A stretch of 64,000 bases of DNA from Epiperipatus broadwayi. Lineage: Eukaryota > Onychophora > Udeonychophora > Euonychophora > Peripatidae. The translations under genes and the position numbers were made by a program. Shown here piece by piece: positions 10,790 to 23,659 of this stretch (the first letter of the stretch is position 1; every line of letters starts with the position of its first letter). Location: the NCBI GenBank assembly GCA_028023455.1, contig JAQFVV010000151.1, positions 1,919,097-1,983,096 of the forward strand. The letters run 5' to 3'. Below the pieces are notes generated by a model. The model was not told the DNA's origin. It saw nothing but the letters and a program-made list of their open reading frames with translations, and ran no database searches.

Positions 10790-13095
10790 ATAACTGAAAC
10801 TTTTATTATTTACATTAAAAGAATTCATACAATGCTTTATTAATAGAACGCAGGCTATTTTCACTGCAATCGGATAGACATATACGAAAGATCCATTGAT
10901 CGTAATGATAAGAACAGACAAAATTTTACATTATAATATCATCTTTAAAATATTCCAGCCAATGGAAGTGTTACATAAAGGAAATCAAGAGAGAGAGACA
11001 TGATTCATTCACTCTGTGGTTGGAGAACATAGAAATAAATAGGTGGTTAAACTCAACTAAACACTTTGGACAGGTTTAAATCACAACCCTACTTATGATT
11101 TAAGAAGAATGATAAAGTGACCCCAGCAGGAATTTCCAGCCATAATTGAAACATTTCTATGAGATTTTGAGAAAGATTTCCTAATAAATATAAATATACA
11201 AGACCATGCACAAAGGCGAGAGCATATAGTGGGCTGTGAGTCCCAAGACATAACAGTTACCAAGAGGTTAACACAAGACCAGATAGCTCTCCGTCTCTTA
11301 ACTAGGTTAGAGAGAAAAATGGAACCCGTTCGCTAAACGCGTGACCCGGATTCAGGATCGGAGTTTTTGTTGCTTATGTCCAGTTACGTACATTGAAGGG
11401 ACTGATATCGACATGAGATCCAGAACAATTTATTTATTTTTCAGAAGGTCCGAATGTAGGTATGTTAACCTAAGCAAACTTGGCAAAAGAAGCACTGTCA
11501 TATATGCTGAGCGGTCCAGTAGATCACCCGAGGCACGATGCCATATAAATACGGTCAACGACCTTTAAATTTAAAAAAGAAACCCTCTGCAAAATATATA
11601 TATTAAGAAAGCTCAACTATCACTGAAAATCCGCAGAAAAATAGTAACTTCCCTTTTATAAAATTCAGATCACTAAAACAAGAGGGCGGATATTTTATTG
11701 GTTTAGTTGAAGTTTAACCAACACACCCCAGAGTCAATGCTATTTAATAATTTTTAATACATATTGTCAAAATGTACTCTCTTATTACTAAAATATAAAT
11801 GCGAACGTTTTATTTCACGCTCTTCAAAATATAACATTAAATTTGTAACCCTTCATTGACTAAAATATACAGGCATTTGATAAGGATCTTTCTTTTATAT
11901 ATATATATACAAAAAAAAAAAAACTAAGTTAAAGTTTGGAAAGTTTTATAATAGAATATTTAGCAATTTAAATCTTGATTTTAAAATAGAGTTTTGCACT
12001 TTCTATGATTTGCTTCCTTTTCTTTCTAAATAAATATTTATATAAAATAAATAACTTAATTACGGGAGTATAATGGCGGAAAGTTAAACGAAGTATTTTT
12101 TAATTAAATTAATAAGAACTATGGCTGCCATTATATATAATAACCCCTCCCATTACGATATAAAAAAAAAAGAAAAGAAAGCAATTAATGAAATATAATT
12201 TGACAAGATACGAACACATAGATTTAAAAAAAAACATATATATATAGAAAACATCATTCTAGCTAGAGTGAATTTGTAAATTACAAAGAGATTTTTTTGT
12301 TAATTTATGGTAACGTTACCGGTAACTAGATGGGTTGGGTCAAGATGAGTTCATTAGAGGTTTACCGCAAGTCTTCTCGGTTCTTCAACTTTGTTTTTCC
12401 ATGTTTGAGGGCAGATATTCACGGATACAGGGCAGACACTTTAGTTCTCTGGCTGGCTTACATGATTGGAACTCCAGCCTCAGGAATGGCTCAGGAGAGC
12501 GAAGGCAAAGAGGTTACCCCTGCATTTTTGCAGAGCAACACATTTCTGGATTTTTTTTATTTATATGCTGAAAGAATAGAGTGCAGCTTGAAGTAAGTAC
12601 AGCAAGCAAGAGTTCGCTATATTGTCCAATCTTTCAGCAAAATTTCTTCCAACAAAATTCTTAAGATTTTCTCTCTGACCTTCAGCACTGGTTACCCGCA
12701 AGCATAAGACCAAGAACAAAAGAAAAGTTCTTTATTTATACCCTTTTTCCATTATGTCTTTAATCTGCTAATTAGTAGCAAATCATGCCCGTTGTTTCAA
12801 ATTTTTCCTGTTATCTATTATTTTATCTAACTCAGAAAAATGTTTTATTAATTAATTCCTTTTCTTAATGGATTCTATTTAATTAAGAAAAGTTTTATCT
12901 TATCGAATTCTACCAAATATATTTTAAAAATAGTTGCAAATATAATTTTAACTTTCTATATTTTATTTTATTAAATCTTTTCTCTTTAACACAATTCCTT
13001 CTTTAATTTAGGCAACTATTTGAGAAAATGATAAATTTATTTTGAAAACGAAACATAAATTCACTGCGATTGGACTTAGGGTCTTAGTTAGTCCA
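10790..13095 (-). mobile_element. Probable diverged solo LTR or LTR remnant
   Basis: This block is richer in G and C than its surroundings, like the other LTR blocks here. On the minus strand there is a TATA-like GGTATAAATAAAG near 12740, comparable to AGGTATAAATAGCCCC in the LTRs at 26-35 kb. A GTAACGTTAC-type palindrome occurs at 12309-12320. The stretch 'ttcactgc(a/g)at(c/t)gga' occurs at both edges (10868 and 13061). Short frames at 11341-11568 and 12330-12596 show no known domain and are not called as genes. Exact ends were not found, so LTR identity is an inference. Confidence 0.45.
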
Positions 13096-13114
13096 CAGTG
13101 AATGGTGAAGTCAG

Positions 13115-13172
13115 CATATATATATATATTTGTATATACATGCACAGCTTCAATATATATATATATATATGG
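13115..13172. repeat. (TA)n microsatellites
   Basis: Two short TA runs separated by 'tttgtatatacatgcacagc'. Confidence 0.9.
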
Positions 13173-14054
13173 TGTATTAGTCACTCCAGTAAGTAATATG
13201 TTAAACATTTTGTTTAAAATAAAGTTATTTTATTCTGTATTTACAGACATTTTGTTTAAAATAAATCTATTTTATTTTATATTTGCAATTTCTTTTAAGA
13301 ATACACATCAAGATATTTTATATCGATAATTTAAACCACATATATCTAGTGTGTACATAAAATTCATTGACTATCATTTGTGATATGACAAATATTTTGC
13401 TTCCCATAGTGAGAGTCTTTTGAGATTTTATGTAGTTCAATATCAGAAACCATGGTATTAGATATGCATAATGTGTCTCAGTGAAAAGATGACTGCTGTC
13501 TGGTTTTCTCTCCATATCTCTCTGAATCAATGCTCGTGTTTTTTAGTGACATAGTTGAGCTATTTGTCGCAAACATTTTTAAGGTGATAGCATATCTGGA
13601 TTATGAATTAGGAACATAAAGTGTGGCTTTCTATTTCATATTATAACCCACTATAGAATAATGTGCTAACATTGAAATTTGTTTTAAATTAAAATGGTTG
13701 AAATTATTCAATTTGTGTACCACAGGAAGCTATGAGTTTCAAGAATGTTTTCAAGTGATTTGCAAGATTTTATGCTGGCAGGGAGAACATTGAAGACAAT
13801 CAATGAAAGTATAAATCACACTGTCACGTTTTATGTTATAATTAGTGATCCAGATAACTAGCGCCTTAAAATTTTTATTGTGAATGTTTGAACCATGTAG
13901 CTACATAACACATGCATCGATTTGGAGATGGAATTGCAGACAACTTGAAGAAGGAATCATTTATCTTTTTATTGAGTCACACTTTATAATATTTACATTC
14001 TTATTTATTTGTAGTCTTTAATTAAGTATGAGATGTGTTGTTTTACTTGCCTTC
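13173..14054. other. Intron, no gene recognised
   Basis: Contains a short direct repeat ('acattttgtttaaaataaa' near 13205 and 13248). Nothing else was recognised. Confidence 0.6.
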
Positions 14055-14130
14055 TGTATTATTGCAGTAGTAACTTGGCAGGCACAAGAACTAAAGATCC
14101 GTGGATTGATTCCTAGTCTAGCCTGCATCT
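14055..14130 (+). repeat. Possible tRNA-like SINE head
   Basis: 'gcagtagtaacttggcaggc' followed by 'ggattgattcctag' resembles A and B boxes. The match is weak. Confidence 0.35.
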
Positions 14131-14164
14131 TAAATGCTTAAACTTCATAAGCCTTTTCAAGCAG

Positions 14165-14345
14165 TTAGGAACAAATTAATTTGCATACGCATTTGCATAC
14201 CTTATTATTTAGTAACATTACAGCAATGGTTTATAACATATTTTGACCATGAATATGAGGGAAAACCTCGAAAGTAAGACCTAGATTAATTTAATTGTTT
14301 TTGGTTACTACTGACAGCTTCTTCAGTGGGTTAAATCGCTTATAT
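14165..14345 (+). repeat. Repeat R-c copy with hammerhead-like fold
   Basis: It shares long stretches with 35755-35935: 'gcatttgcatac', 'attatttagtaa', 'acagcaatggtttataa', 'ccatgaatatgaggga', 'cctcgaaagta', 'actgacagcttcttc'. The variant hammerhead-like motif at 14245-14285 (GACC, ATGAATATGA, GGG hairpin, CGAAAGTA) is more decayed than in the 35.8 kb copy. Confidence 0.7.
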
Positions 14346-15688
14346 ATGCCATATAATTATTATTATTTTATTAATCCGAGTTTGAATGAAAAGACATTAA
14401 TAAACAAAAACACAGAAATTATAAAATATATGCAAATTAACCGTGTGGCACATTAACCCATTAATGTATCTAAAATAGCAGATCATGCCATATATCAATG
14501 AACATATGTCAATTGGAGGAAAAACAAGAATATTGGTTCGTGAGGGGAAAAAGTAAAAAGAAGAAAAATGTCAAGAAGTTGCTCTCATGACAATGGCAAA
14601 TATAAATCAATTTAGCATAATAATTCATAATGTTTAGAAATTATTCGTCAACCTTGCCCCTAAAAAAAAAAATGGTGAAGTCGTAAGGATATTATTAGAT
14701 AAGTATATAAAATGTCCACTGACTATTGCCTTTGATAGAATAGTCTAGTTCATTAAAGAATCAGCTTAAATTTAGCTTTTAATAATTTGAAATTCCCAGA
14801 ATCTATTTCCTTGTTAGTACTGTCACAGCTCAGGCCAGCAGTATGAAGAAGAGAGGAGAATAATATTATCTGAAATGTTGTGTTATATACTAACTTAGGT
14901 ACTTTTGTTAACAGTTGAAGGTATTTAATAAGTTTAGTAAAGTTTGAGTTTGTCTAAAGATATTTAACAGTGTATTCTAGATGGTGGAAATAGTCCAATA
15001 TATAATTTCAAGTGAAATACTATAATCACAACTTTTAGACAAACACAAATATGAACACTTGTCTATATTTATTCCAATAGTCACTTCTTGAAATGTTACA
15101 CAAATTAAATAGCAAAGTAAAGGAAACATGTCCAGTGCACTAAAAATATATTTTTATAATTAAAATATATATTTAGTAATATATTGAAAATATTAATATC
15201 TAAAAAGTCACTCCATTTGACTGATGAATTGTAAAATTAAGTCAATAATTTAGTTCACACATGCACCCCAATGTGTTAACAAAGTTTATTGATCATGATC
15301 TCTGCCATAATACATATTTTGATTCAAAACCAGAGATTTCTCAAGTTTCCTGCAACTCGGCATCAGAAGCTATGTGATATTTCAACTGAGATTATGAAAA
15401 TTTATATTCTTCATTAAAATATTTTCTGTTTACTTGATTAATTTATATATATTTCACCATCTCTATGTGTTTATTAACTTTCTGATGTTGTATTTCAGGA
15501 CATCTGAAAAATGTTTAAGTTTTGTAGGCTGAAATAGGTTTTGTATTATAGCTAGTCACTGGGGAATTTTTCAGATAGGATTTGTGTGATTGAACTCATG
15601 AATTATGACATTTTATAGAACATACGTTAAATGGAACAATTAATTCTCCATTCATTATTATCTATATTAATAATTATTTATTTCACAG
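14346..15688. other. Intron before exon B, no gene recognised
   Basis: AT-rich intron ending in the acceptor TTTCACAG (15681-15688). Confidence 0.6.
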
Positions 15689-15824
15689 GTTGCAGTCTGA
15701 GTTAAGTCATTACAAGATGCTTGTCGAGGAAGCTCAGGATTTGCTGAAGGACATTGAGCAAGAGCAGTCTCTGACAGAAATTCTTCAAGAAAGGATTTCT
15801 GAATGGTTGGAGCTTATGGAAGAG
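15689..15824 (+). CDS. kif27: KIF27/KIF7-like kinesin, exon B (coiled coil)
   Basis: The exon opens one base into the Arg codon started by exon A and reads 45 codons: LQSELSHYKMLVEEAQDLL, then KDIEQEQSLTEILQERISEW, then LELMEE. Hydrophobic residues at a/d heptad positions and many Glu/Lys mark a coiled coil. The layout matches the KIF27 segment with a short linker, an EEA..L..L.D motif and a Q..W..(M/L).E end. The acceptor is standard. The donor reads GTCTTT, which lacks the usual A/G at +3 and G at +5, so splicing may be inefficient or use an unusual context. No better in-frame donor was seen before the stop at about 15849. Confidence 0.85.
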
Positions 15825-16629
15825 GTCTTTTATTGTGTTTTTTGTTTATAATATATCTGAAGTAGAATATTATTATGTTGTATGCTTAAATATTTGATTA
15901 AGTTTTTTTGCTAATATAACATTTGATTTACTGTAAAAACTTTTTTGTTTGTTTGTTTAGGATAAATTTTATAATCAAATTTTAACATATTTCTATCAAA
16001 TGAATTTTCTTCAAATTTTGTACACATGATAGAAATCCATGACAAAGCAATATGACAGTGAAATATTTCAGAGAACCTAAGGGTGTTGTTAGTGGACCAA
16101 ATTTCAAACACATTGATATTGATTCAAAGTTTTTAGGTCTGCACTCGAGAGTGTGGTATATTTTTTAAATGTTTTTATTTAAAAAAAAAAAAGGTTAAAC
16201 TAAAAAGTGTTAATGATCAATTAAAATAGAAACAAGAAGCAAATTAGACCCTTTAAAAAAAAATTAATTTATGCCAAAAGAAGTTTTCCTCAAAAATAAA
16301 GAATGACAACTTATTTTTAAAAAAGAAATAAATTGTAAATAAAAGTCATTAAAAAAAAAAAAAATTAAAAAAAGTCAATCTCAAAAAAAAAAGTAAAACA
16401 CTTTTTCAAAAAAAATAAATAATCGCATCTGATTTTTTAAAAAAAAGGAAATTACGCAAAAAGAAGTTGTAAAAAAAATATCAATGAAAAAAAAAATTCA
16501 AATAACATTGTTTTTAAAAATAAATCAATAACGTTGTAAAGGCCAAGTAACATAATGTTTATGTGTATTAAAGAGTATAAAACGCCATCAAGTGACTTGT
16601 ATGGTCTAAAAAATAAGTACCGCTATATT
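15825..16629. other. Intron B/C, A-rich stretch
   Basis: 16180-16560 is dense in poly-A runs. No gene is seen. Confidence 0.6.
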
Positions 16630-17165
16630 AATAAAAAATAAGGAGCTGAAGAGATGGAGAACTAGTATGGAGAGTAGATGGAGAACTAGTATGGAGAGTA
16701 AAAAGAACTTAAATATATATAGATATAAACAGAATATTGGATGTGAGTTAATTTATGATAATAGCAGAAAAAATAGTAAGGCTTGAATAGGATCTCTAGC
16801 AACAAGGAAATATACATGTAAATGTAGAAGTGTGAGTGATTTAGTCTGCAGGTTATGTAAGGAAGGCATGAAAATATTAGGTATTTGCCAATAGAATGTA
16901 AATATAGACTAAGTGATTATACAGAAAGTTAGTTATTGGTCTTTATGCTGGGGTTGAAAAAAGATAAGGGGGATCTAGATACAAAGGCCATGGAGTGGAC
17001 ACAGATGATGTTTTGGAAATGGATTGGAGCAGGATAGAGAAAAATGTGGGAAATACTTAGGGTGACGAATGGAAAGGGAAGGTGGATAATAGGTTTTTCT
17101 TTGACATATTGACTGAGAAATTCCTGATTTCTATGAAGGAGTAGCCACATCATATCACATTGCTG
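16630..17165 (+). pseudogene. 5'-truncated, decayed LINE copy (same family as 29922-32947)
   Basis: It follows the C-terminal end of the LINE from 'gagctgaagagatggagaac' to a tail 'cacatcatatcacatt'. The copy has a 26-bp tandem duplication around 16655-16700, several deletions and frame breaks. The Cys-rich segment is only partly recognisable (CRLCKEG). It is clearly dead. Confidence 0.8.
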
Positions 17166-17323
17166 ATCTTGTTTAAATGGTGTAATAGTAACTTTTTTTT
17201 TTTTCTTTTATATTTCTATGTTTTACTAATAATTAAGTAATGTTTTACATAAAAAAAAAATGGCTTCAATTTTATATACATATGAAATTCATTTATAATT
17301 GGTAACAGTTGGAATCTTTTTAG

Positions 17324-17386
17324 ATTGAAAGCAAAGTTCCTGTCATCGATCCTAAAATTAATTGGCAGAAGTCAGCAGTCGAGCAG
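17324..17386 (+). CDS. kif27: KIF27/KIF7-like kinesin, exon C
   Basis: A 63-bp, 21-codon, phase 0/0 exon between ATCTTTTTAG and the donor GTTAAA reads IESKVPVIDPKINWQKSAVE plus Q. The residues after IES-KVP parallel the short, less coiled segment that follows the W....QE stretch of KIF27 (there V-KAVP). With exons B and D it keeps the frame open. Because it is short, it is supported mainly by its flanking splice sites and by frame continuity. Confidence 0.75.
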
Positions 17387-17434
17387 GTTAAACTACAATT
17401 TAATAGTTTTTTTTTTTGTTTAGTTTTTTTTTTT

Positions 17435-18250
17435 TTTTTTACTCAAACTAAATAAATAAATATATATTCATCAAAATATAAAATAACAAACCAATTTTCT
17501 TTAAAAAACTTGTTTTTTATTATTATGACTATATGAATTTTAATTTTAAGAGCAACGTTTCGACTATTTACTTCCTTATAGTCTTTTTCAAGCCACTAAA
17601 ATATACAAAAAATAATAAAACAAATAAAATAAAACATTATATAATCATTAAACTCTACATATATTTCAAATCTTCTCAAAATAAAAAATTCTTTTTTAAA
17701 AAAAATCTTTTTTCCCTTTAAAAACATAAATTTAATATAAAACATTAGAACATTACCTTCCTCTATTTAAAACAACCTACAATTTAAACTTCTATTTAAA
17801 ACACTCTGTTTAAATTATATTTAGATAAAATACCTCAAAACCAGTCCCATCACCCACAACAATAATCAATTAGTTTTTTTTCCTATATTGTTTAAATTCC
17901 CTACTATAAAAAATTTTTCCTTTTTTAAAACTTACTTTATAATTAATTATTGTTTCTAAAAGTTCTATTTTTTTTTTGCAAATGATGTGACTAGTTTTTA
18001 TTTTTTATAAAATCAATTAGTTTTTTATTCGTATATGGTTTAAATTCCTTAATATAAAAATTTTCCTTTAAAAATCTTTCTTTATAATTAATTACTGTTT
18101 CTAAAAGTTCTATTTTGTAATTGATGTGACCAGATTTACATTTATGAAAACGTTGCTCTTAAAATTAAAATTCATATAGTCATAATAATAAAAAACAAGT
18201 TTTTTAAAGAAAATTGGTTTGTGATTTTATATTTTGATGAATATTGTTTA
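17435..18250. repeat. Foldback element (about 0.8 kb) with hammerhead-like ends
   Basis: The arms at about 17455-17600 and 18110-18245 are inverted copies, sharing for example 'caaaccaattttcttt', 'gactatatgaatttt' and 'taagagcaacg' (reversed on the right). On the minus strand, 17553-17595 reads CTTGAAAAA, a GACTAT/ATAGTC hairpin, then CGAAACGTT, the layout of a hammerhead with a damaged first strand. This is compatible with paired pLTRs of a Penelope-like element. The interior is AT-rich and non-coding. Confidence 0.65.
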
Positions 18251-18327
18251 TACTGACTATTTTTAAAAGAAAAAAGAAGTTCAAGATTAAAGGTTATGCT
18301 AAATAAATATATATATTTCTATTTTAG

Positions 18328-18390
18328 GCAGAAACTATTAAATGGCAGAGGAAGGAAATAGAAGAATTAAGAGAAAGATTAGCTGTTGTT
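18328..18390 (+). CDS. kif27: KIF27/KIF7-like kinesin, exon D (coiled coil)
   Basis: A 63-bp, 21-codon, phase 0/0 exon between TCTATTTTAG and the consensus donor GTAAGA reads AETIKWQRKEIEELRERLAV plus V. It is a charged heptad-type helix, corresponding in position to the LQLKREL-like segment in KIF27. It lies close to exon C, and both are multiples of three, so either could be skipped without breaking the frame. Confidence 0.8.
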
Positions 18391-20689
18391 GTAAGATATT
18401 TATAATTTTAAATTTTATATAACTTTTATAATTCCAGAAATTGTTTTTTATATATGCATATATAGATCATTGTTAATTGGTAAAGTATATATACATATTG
18501 TACTGGATGGCTATACTTTAACCTACAACATCTTACTATTTGGTGAGTGCTTAACATGTGACCTTGCACACAGTGAATGAGAATTTCTGTACCAATTACA
18601 TGCATACGGTATCATTTCAAGTTCATTTAAATTAGATATAATAAAATTTCTAATCTAACAATAAAGGAGACCAAACTAATAATAATTCATTATATTTCTT
18701 GGTCACCTGGTCTGTATTTATTATCGGAAGACATTGGAAAAGTCTGTAGTTGTTCTTTTTTCTTTCACTAGAGCATATTTATAAGATTTGATTGATACCA
18801 GTTTCTGGAGAAATTATGCCCAAATAAAGATTGATAACAATAGAGAAAGCTTATTTTCCAGATACGCTACTTTTCTTACACTAGCTCAGTCTTTTAATTT
18901 TACTTCTCAAGGCAAGTGATTTAACTAACAATATATACAATGAATACGCAGGCCAACATCAATCTTTGGAAATATTTAATTATGTGATAAGACTAAATAA
19001 ATTTGAATAGGGGAATGAGTGAACACCAAAACTAGATGTTTTAATACATTGAAATAGTTTATTTACTGAAATTATGAAATCATCTACAATTCCTTTCCCA
19101 GCAATAATACTCAAAAAAAATACAATCACGCAAATATATAAAAAAAATATTTCCTTCACCATGACATAATATTAAAATGTATATATAATTACACTACTAC
19201 CATCCCCTTCTGATCTATTATTCATATACATCTGTGTCTGTAGACCTGTATATACAACATAAGAACAATTTAATTTATACAGTTATTACTAAACAAAATT
19301 GGTATCTGTATATTGTTGGTTATATATACATAATAAAACTGAAATATGAGACTTCAAAGATACATGTCTCTTTCACGATGTCACCAAATTACGAATATAA
19401 TATATAGATTTATAATATGTAGTTGAAATTTCAAAAAATTTCAAACATACACAATATATATCTATATAGAAAATAGACAGACAAATGTAATGAGAAAAAT
19501 CTATATATGTAAGAAAAAATCAATTTCTTTATTCCTGGGATTACAATAAATAAAAAATGGTAAGCTCACCCACTTAAACAATTTTCTTTCCACTTTATTT
19601 TAGCCATAGAATGTTCAGAGCTCTTATATATGTCTGCTAATCTCTTTCTTTTCTGTTGGGTCAATCTAATATCAGCAGTTTTCTGTCATACGCTTCCTTC
19701 GGTTTAGGGTACACAAATCTTTTTCAGTAGACATTTAGCAGATGGCATTTCTCAGGTGGATATTACATGTTTAAGGAGGATAGAGAATCTGGCATATTTA
19801 AAGTTTTTCTATTCTATAATTCTACACTCAATGTTACAAGTTACATCCATATTATTTAGCTGTTCTGATTAATAGAATCATGATTAATCACTAATGTCTG
19901 TTATATTCTGCTCTGTTAAAATTTTCTCCGTAAACTTTTAACTTAAAGTCCCGCTCTTTGATAATTCTTTTTTTTTTTTTTAAAAAAAGCTGGTCATGAA
20001 CTAAACAAGTTCTAAAGAAAAAAGATCCCCCTTCTCACCAGACAACAACTTTTATAGCCCTTTTTTTCTTTATCAAAAGAAAATGCAAATTCATAACTTG
20101 TTTGGTCAGTCTTATTATTTTCTGTACATTTATAAAAGCCTCCATCTTACCGAGACGAGCGGGTAGCTCACGTTACATATTTTTTTATTTAAAAATAAAT
20201 GATGAAATTTATTAAAAAGTTAGGAGTGGTTTAAAACGCAGTTTATAATAATAATATAAAAAGATTGCTTATATTTTGATTTTAAAATATAATAAAACTA
20301 TTTGTTAAAAAGCAAGTGGAGGGAAAATCTTCAATAGAATTAGAAAATAGATTTAAAATTTTTTTTTTCTCTTTCTCTCTTTGTAAAGAAAACACCATTT
20401 ATAATGTATAAAATAAACAAATGCGACATCAGACTAAAAATTAGTTTGTAAAAATAAAATGGTTGTAAAACTTTCAAAAATGTAATCAATTAGTTTATAA
20501 GATTGCTGATTCAATTATATAATTAAAAAACTGTAAATTACCTTATTGAGATCATTTAGATGAATTTGAATGGATTAAGATTAAGGCAAATGTAAAAATC
20601 AATTAATTAAAGAAATGTAAAATTAATTAAAAAACAGATTCAAGTCAAGATAAAATAAAACAGAGAGAGTTAAGATATAAAAGTTATAT
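18391..20689. other. Intron D/E, first part: no gene recognised
   Basis: AT-rich sequence with poly-T at 19968-19980. No coding or RNA feature is supported on either strand. Confidence 0.6.
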
Positions 20690-21120
20690 CTTGGTTATTG
20701 TTCTTCAGTCGAGGCTGCAATCTGCTAGATCATTCATCAGTTCGGACAGAATGCAGAATTCAAAAAACCAGAGATCTAGATATTTGGAAACTGTAAATGC
20801 AATAGTAAGCCAGTCAATTGTTGCTGCAGTCAACATCCGTGTAAAAGCCGCAGATCTAGCAACATGTGTTACTAGACAACTTTAGGATATTCAACTGGGC
20901 TTCAGACCCCAAAAGCTCAATGAAAAGAAAATTAACTGAAACCTTGCCTGAACCAATGCCTGGAACAATACCTGGATTGAAGTAGATGCTGCTGAAAACT
21001 CTCTATTTCTCCCATTGTAAACACAAAGAATGGAAAATAACCATCGATGGAGACCAAAAAGCCAACTGGTTGGAAACTGACAATCTTGAAAACCTAAGTA
21101 AAGATACTTTTGAATATATT
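20690..21120 (+). pseudogene. Possible transposon ORF remnant
   Basis: A stretch of more balanced base composition holds a short frame (20691-20885) and further broken frames up to 'ggaaactgacaatcttg'. The style resembles LINE ORF1 remains, but no domain is recognised. Confidence 0.25.
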
Positions 21121-21394
21121 CTGATCTTAGTCTAGACTCATTATTTTAAAAGAACTTAATAATTAACGGACTATTATAACTACAGCCTAAAGTCCATTTA
21201 TATTTTTCTTATACCAAATCTTTAATTGTTATATTATATTAAATATATGTGTGCGTGAATAATTAAATATTAATGTTTGCTTTAATTGTTATTTTGTCTA
21301 TTTTCTCTTTCTCTCTTGCACTGTTTCACCAGTAAATTAGGATAGAGTTATTTTATGTGTTATGTAAATATTTTGGACCCTGAGACAGAGTGTG

Positions 21395-21500
21395 AGCTAG
21401 TCATGGGATATTTCAAGCACTGGATTGTATGTATGCCTGAGGTTGATCCTCAAAGCAAATAAAATGCTTTGGACACCAGGGGTTTGAATCTAGCAGTCAA
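21395..21500 (+). repeat. Possible tRNA-like SINE
   Basis: 'gtgagctagtcatggg' and 'gaggttgatcctc' are placed as A and B boxes, with a second box-like 'ggtttgaatctag' at 21481. No full tRNA fold is seen. Confidence 0.35.
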
Positions 21501-22234
21501 GGTAGGCCACAGTCTGGAAATGTGATGGTTTATGCTATTGATGGTATTCTCCTCTCTGCTTGTCGGTCCGTTCACATAATATTAAAAATTATGTTAAAAA
21601 GGTTTAAACCCAATTAATTAATAGCTTTTAAGTGAACCCGATTCAATATAATTAGCCTTGGCTTACAATAAAATTTTAGTAATTAAATCTACTGATTCTG
21701 ACCAAGATAAAATTTCTTCTGCCTTGAAGAAACAAAAATAGGATTCCTAAATAGTTATAAGATCGAACAATAATATTTTAGATTAATTATTCCCTGATTT
21801 AATTAATGAAATTCCTAACTAATCAATCTTAAGAATCATTAAAATTTTTATATAATTAATACTAATACAAAAGTTATGAAATTCTTATTCAAGTTTGAAG
21901 CACAAGACCATTAATATTCTTCACATATTTTATCCCTACCAGAAATAGATCTTATTCTTTATTAAATTATTATTTGAACACTAGTATATAAATAAAATAT
22001 AAACATATATTCTATATGTATATACATATATATCCACAGACATATTTGTTTTATCTGCAATTTTTCTCTAATCGTTACTTTGTTTAAGATCTTGCCTTAT
22101 ACTAATATTATTAATGTTGTGAAAAGGGTTTGAAACTAATCCCCATCACAATATATAATTCATTCTTATAATGGCATTATAGTAATTTGGAGGTAATTAT
22201 TTATAAGACTTTGAAAATAATGTACTGCATGATT

Positions 22235-22310
22235 TCGTGCAGTGTCAGAGTGGCAGCATTTGGGATTCAAGGTTCATGGATTACACCCAGCTCTTTCTAA
22301 TGCTTAACGT
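22235..22310 (+). repeat. Possible tRNA-like SINE head
   Basis: 'gtgtcagagtggcagcattt' is followed by 'aaggttcatggattac', resembling A and B boxes. Confidence 0.35.
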
Positions 22311-22559
22311 TTTTATGAATTTAGTGTGTGTACTGTATATCTTGCACATTTTGAAATAAATAATTCAAATTATATATATATAAATTAGAATAATTTAGAA
22401 TCTTTCATATTATGAGATAATGTCTTGGTTGTGAGAGGAGGAAGAAGATGAGAGATCTTTGAAACCATGATCTCATTTTAACTTTTTTAATAATTAACTG
22501 GAATATGAACTATGTATTTGGGAAGATTTCATTTTATTACTCCATATTAAATCTATGCT

Positions 22560-23245
22560 TGTTGTTTTATTGCATCTTCGATGTTGAAGGCTACATTAGT
22601 ATATAATAGCACTGCAACTAGATCTTAGGATCTAATGCAACTCTGCAGCAGCCACCTTTAATTCTCTACTTAATTAAAAAACTATGAGAGTAGTGGCACT
22701 ACTGTATGGAAAGTTTTGCCTGTTTTAATAACAGTTATGAGCAACCATAAGAAATGGTGATCATATGATGTTTAGTGGTTTAATACCAATCCTGCCTAAT
22801 AGGAATAGTAGTGGTTATAGTTATTAAAGAACCAAAGATACCAAAATGTATGGGTACTGAACTGAGTTCAGACCTATATGACTATATAAGCAAATGAGCT
22901 TGGATTGAAAATATTATTATGTTTTCAATTGTATTCTGATAGTTTTGTAGTTAAGTAGAGGTAAAAGATGGCTGCTGGAAGGTTGCATTAGATCCTAAGA
23001 TCCAAGGCTTTTCACTGACAAAAGCCACAAGCTAAAAACTAGTCTTGGGGGGATATTGGATGAGTAGGCCCTAGATAGGGATTTTTGCACAAGTCTTCTG
23101 GCATCCTCTGATTACTCTGGCTTGCACTGAATGGCACTACTGTATGGAGAATTTTGCTGTTTTATTAGCAGTTATGAATAAGCATAAGAAATGGTGATCA
23201 TGTAATGTTTAGTGGTTCAATGAACTTCTGCACAAACTTCTCACA
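22560..23245 (+). repeat. Repeat R-b copies, including one long + copy
   Basis: A near-complete + copy spans 22960-23240, from 'agatggctgctgg' through 'gccacaagctaaaaactag' to 'aagaaatggtgatcat'. Just before it, 22600-22680 is the reversed 5' end and 22690-22800 the 3' end of the same repeat, giving a small inverted arrangement. The hammerhead region at 23010-23047 has CTGACAA instead of CTGATGA and AAA instead of GAA, so it is dead. Confidence 0.75.
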
Positions 23246-23659
23246 TTACTTTTATTTTTTGGTAGCTTAATGGCTCATTACTGTAGTTGTAGCCTGTGTA
23301 TTAAGAGTTAAACTGTCAAAAGAAAATAAAAATGATACTTAATAGCTTCACGAAGAAAAGTATTTCAGACTGTTTATATCATTTCATGTTAGTACAAATG
23401 ATTTGTACATAATGGTAAAAAATAGTTAAAAACAATTGAAGTGGCCCATTGCATGACTTGTACATCTGTCCATAGTGTTGAGGAACAATTAACTGCTGAT
23501 TGGTGAGGATTTTTCTTTTTTATTGTTTTGTCTTTTTTCTTAAGATTAGCTAGATTAGATTTTATCATTCAGTAATTAGGTAGCTGGTGAGTGAATTGTG
23601 AATTCTGTTAAAAAGTTTCCAAACTTGGGATTGTCTCAGTTATGGTCTCAAACCTCAGA

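Noticed and set aside
12330-12596. Two overlapping open frames of 78-88 codons
   Set aside because: No domain, no splice support, and they lie within a probable LTR block.
14300-14340. CTGAAGAAGCTG on the minus strand of repeat R-c as a hammerhead
   Set aside because: Lacks CTGATGA and has no GAAAC strand at the right distance.
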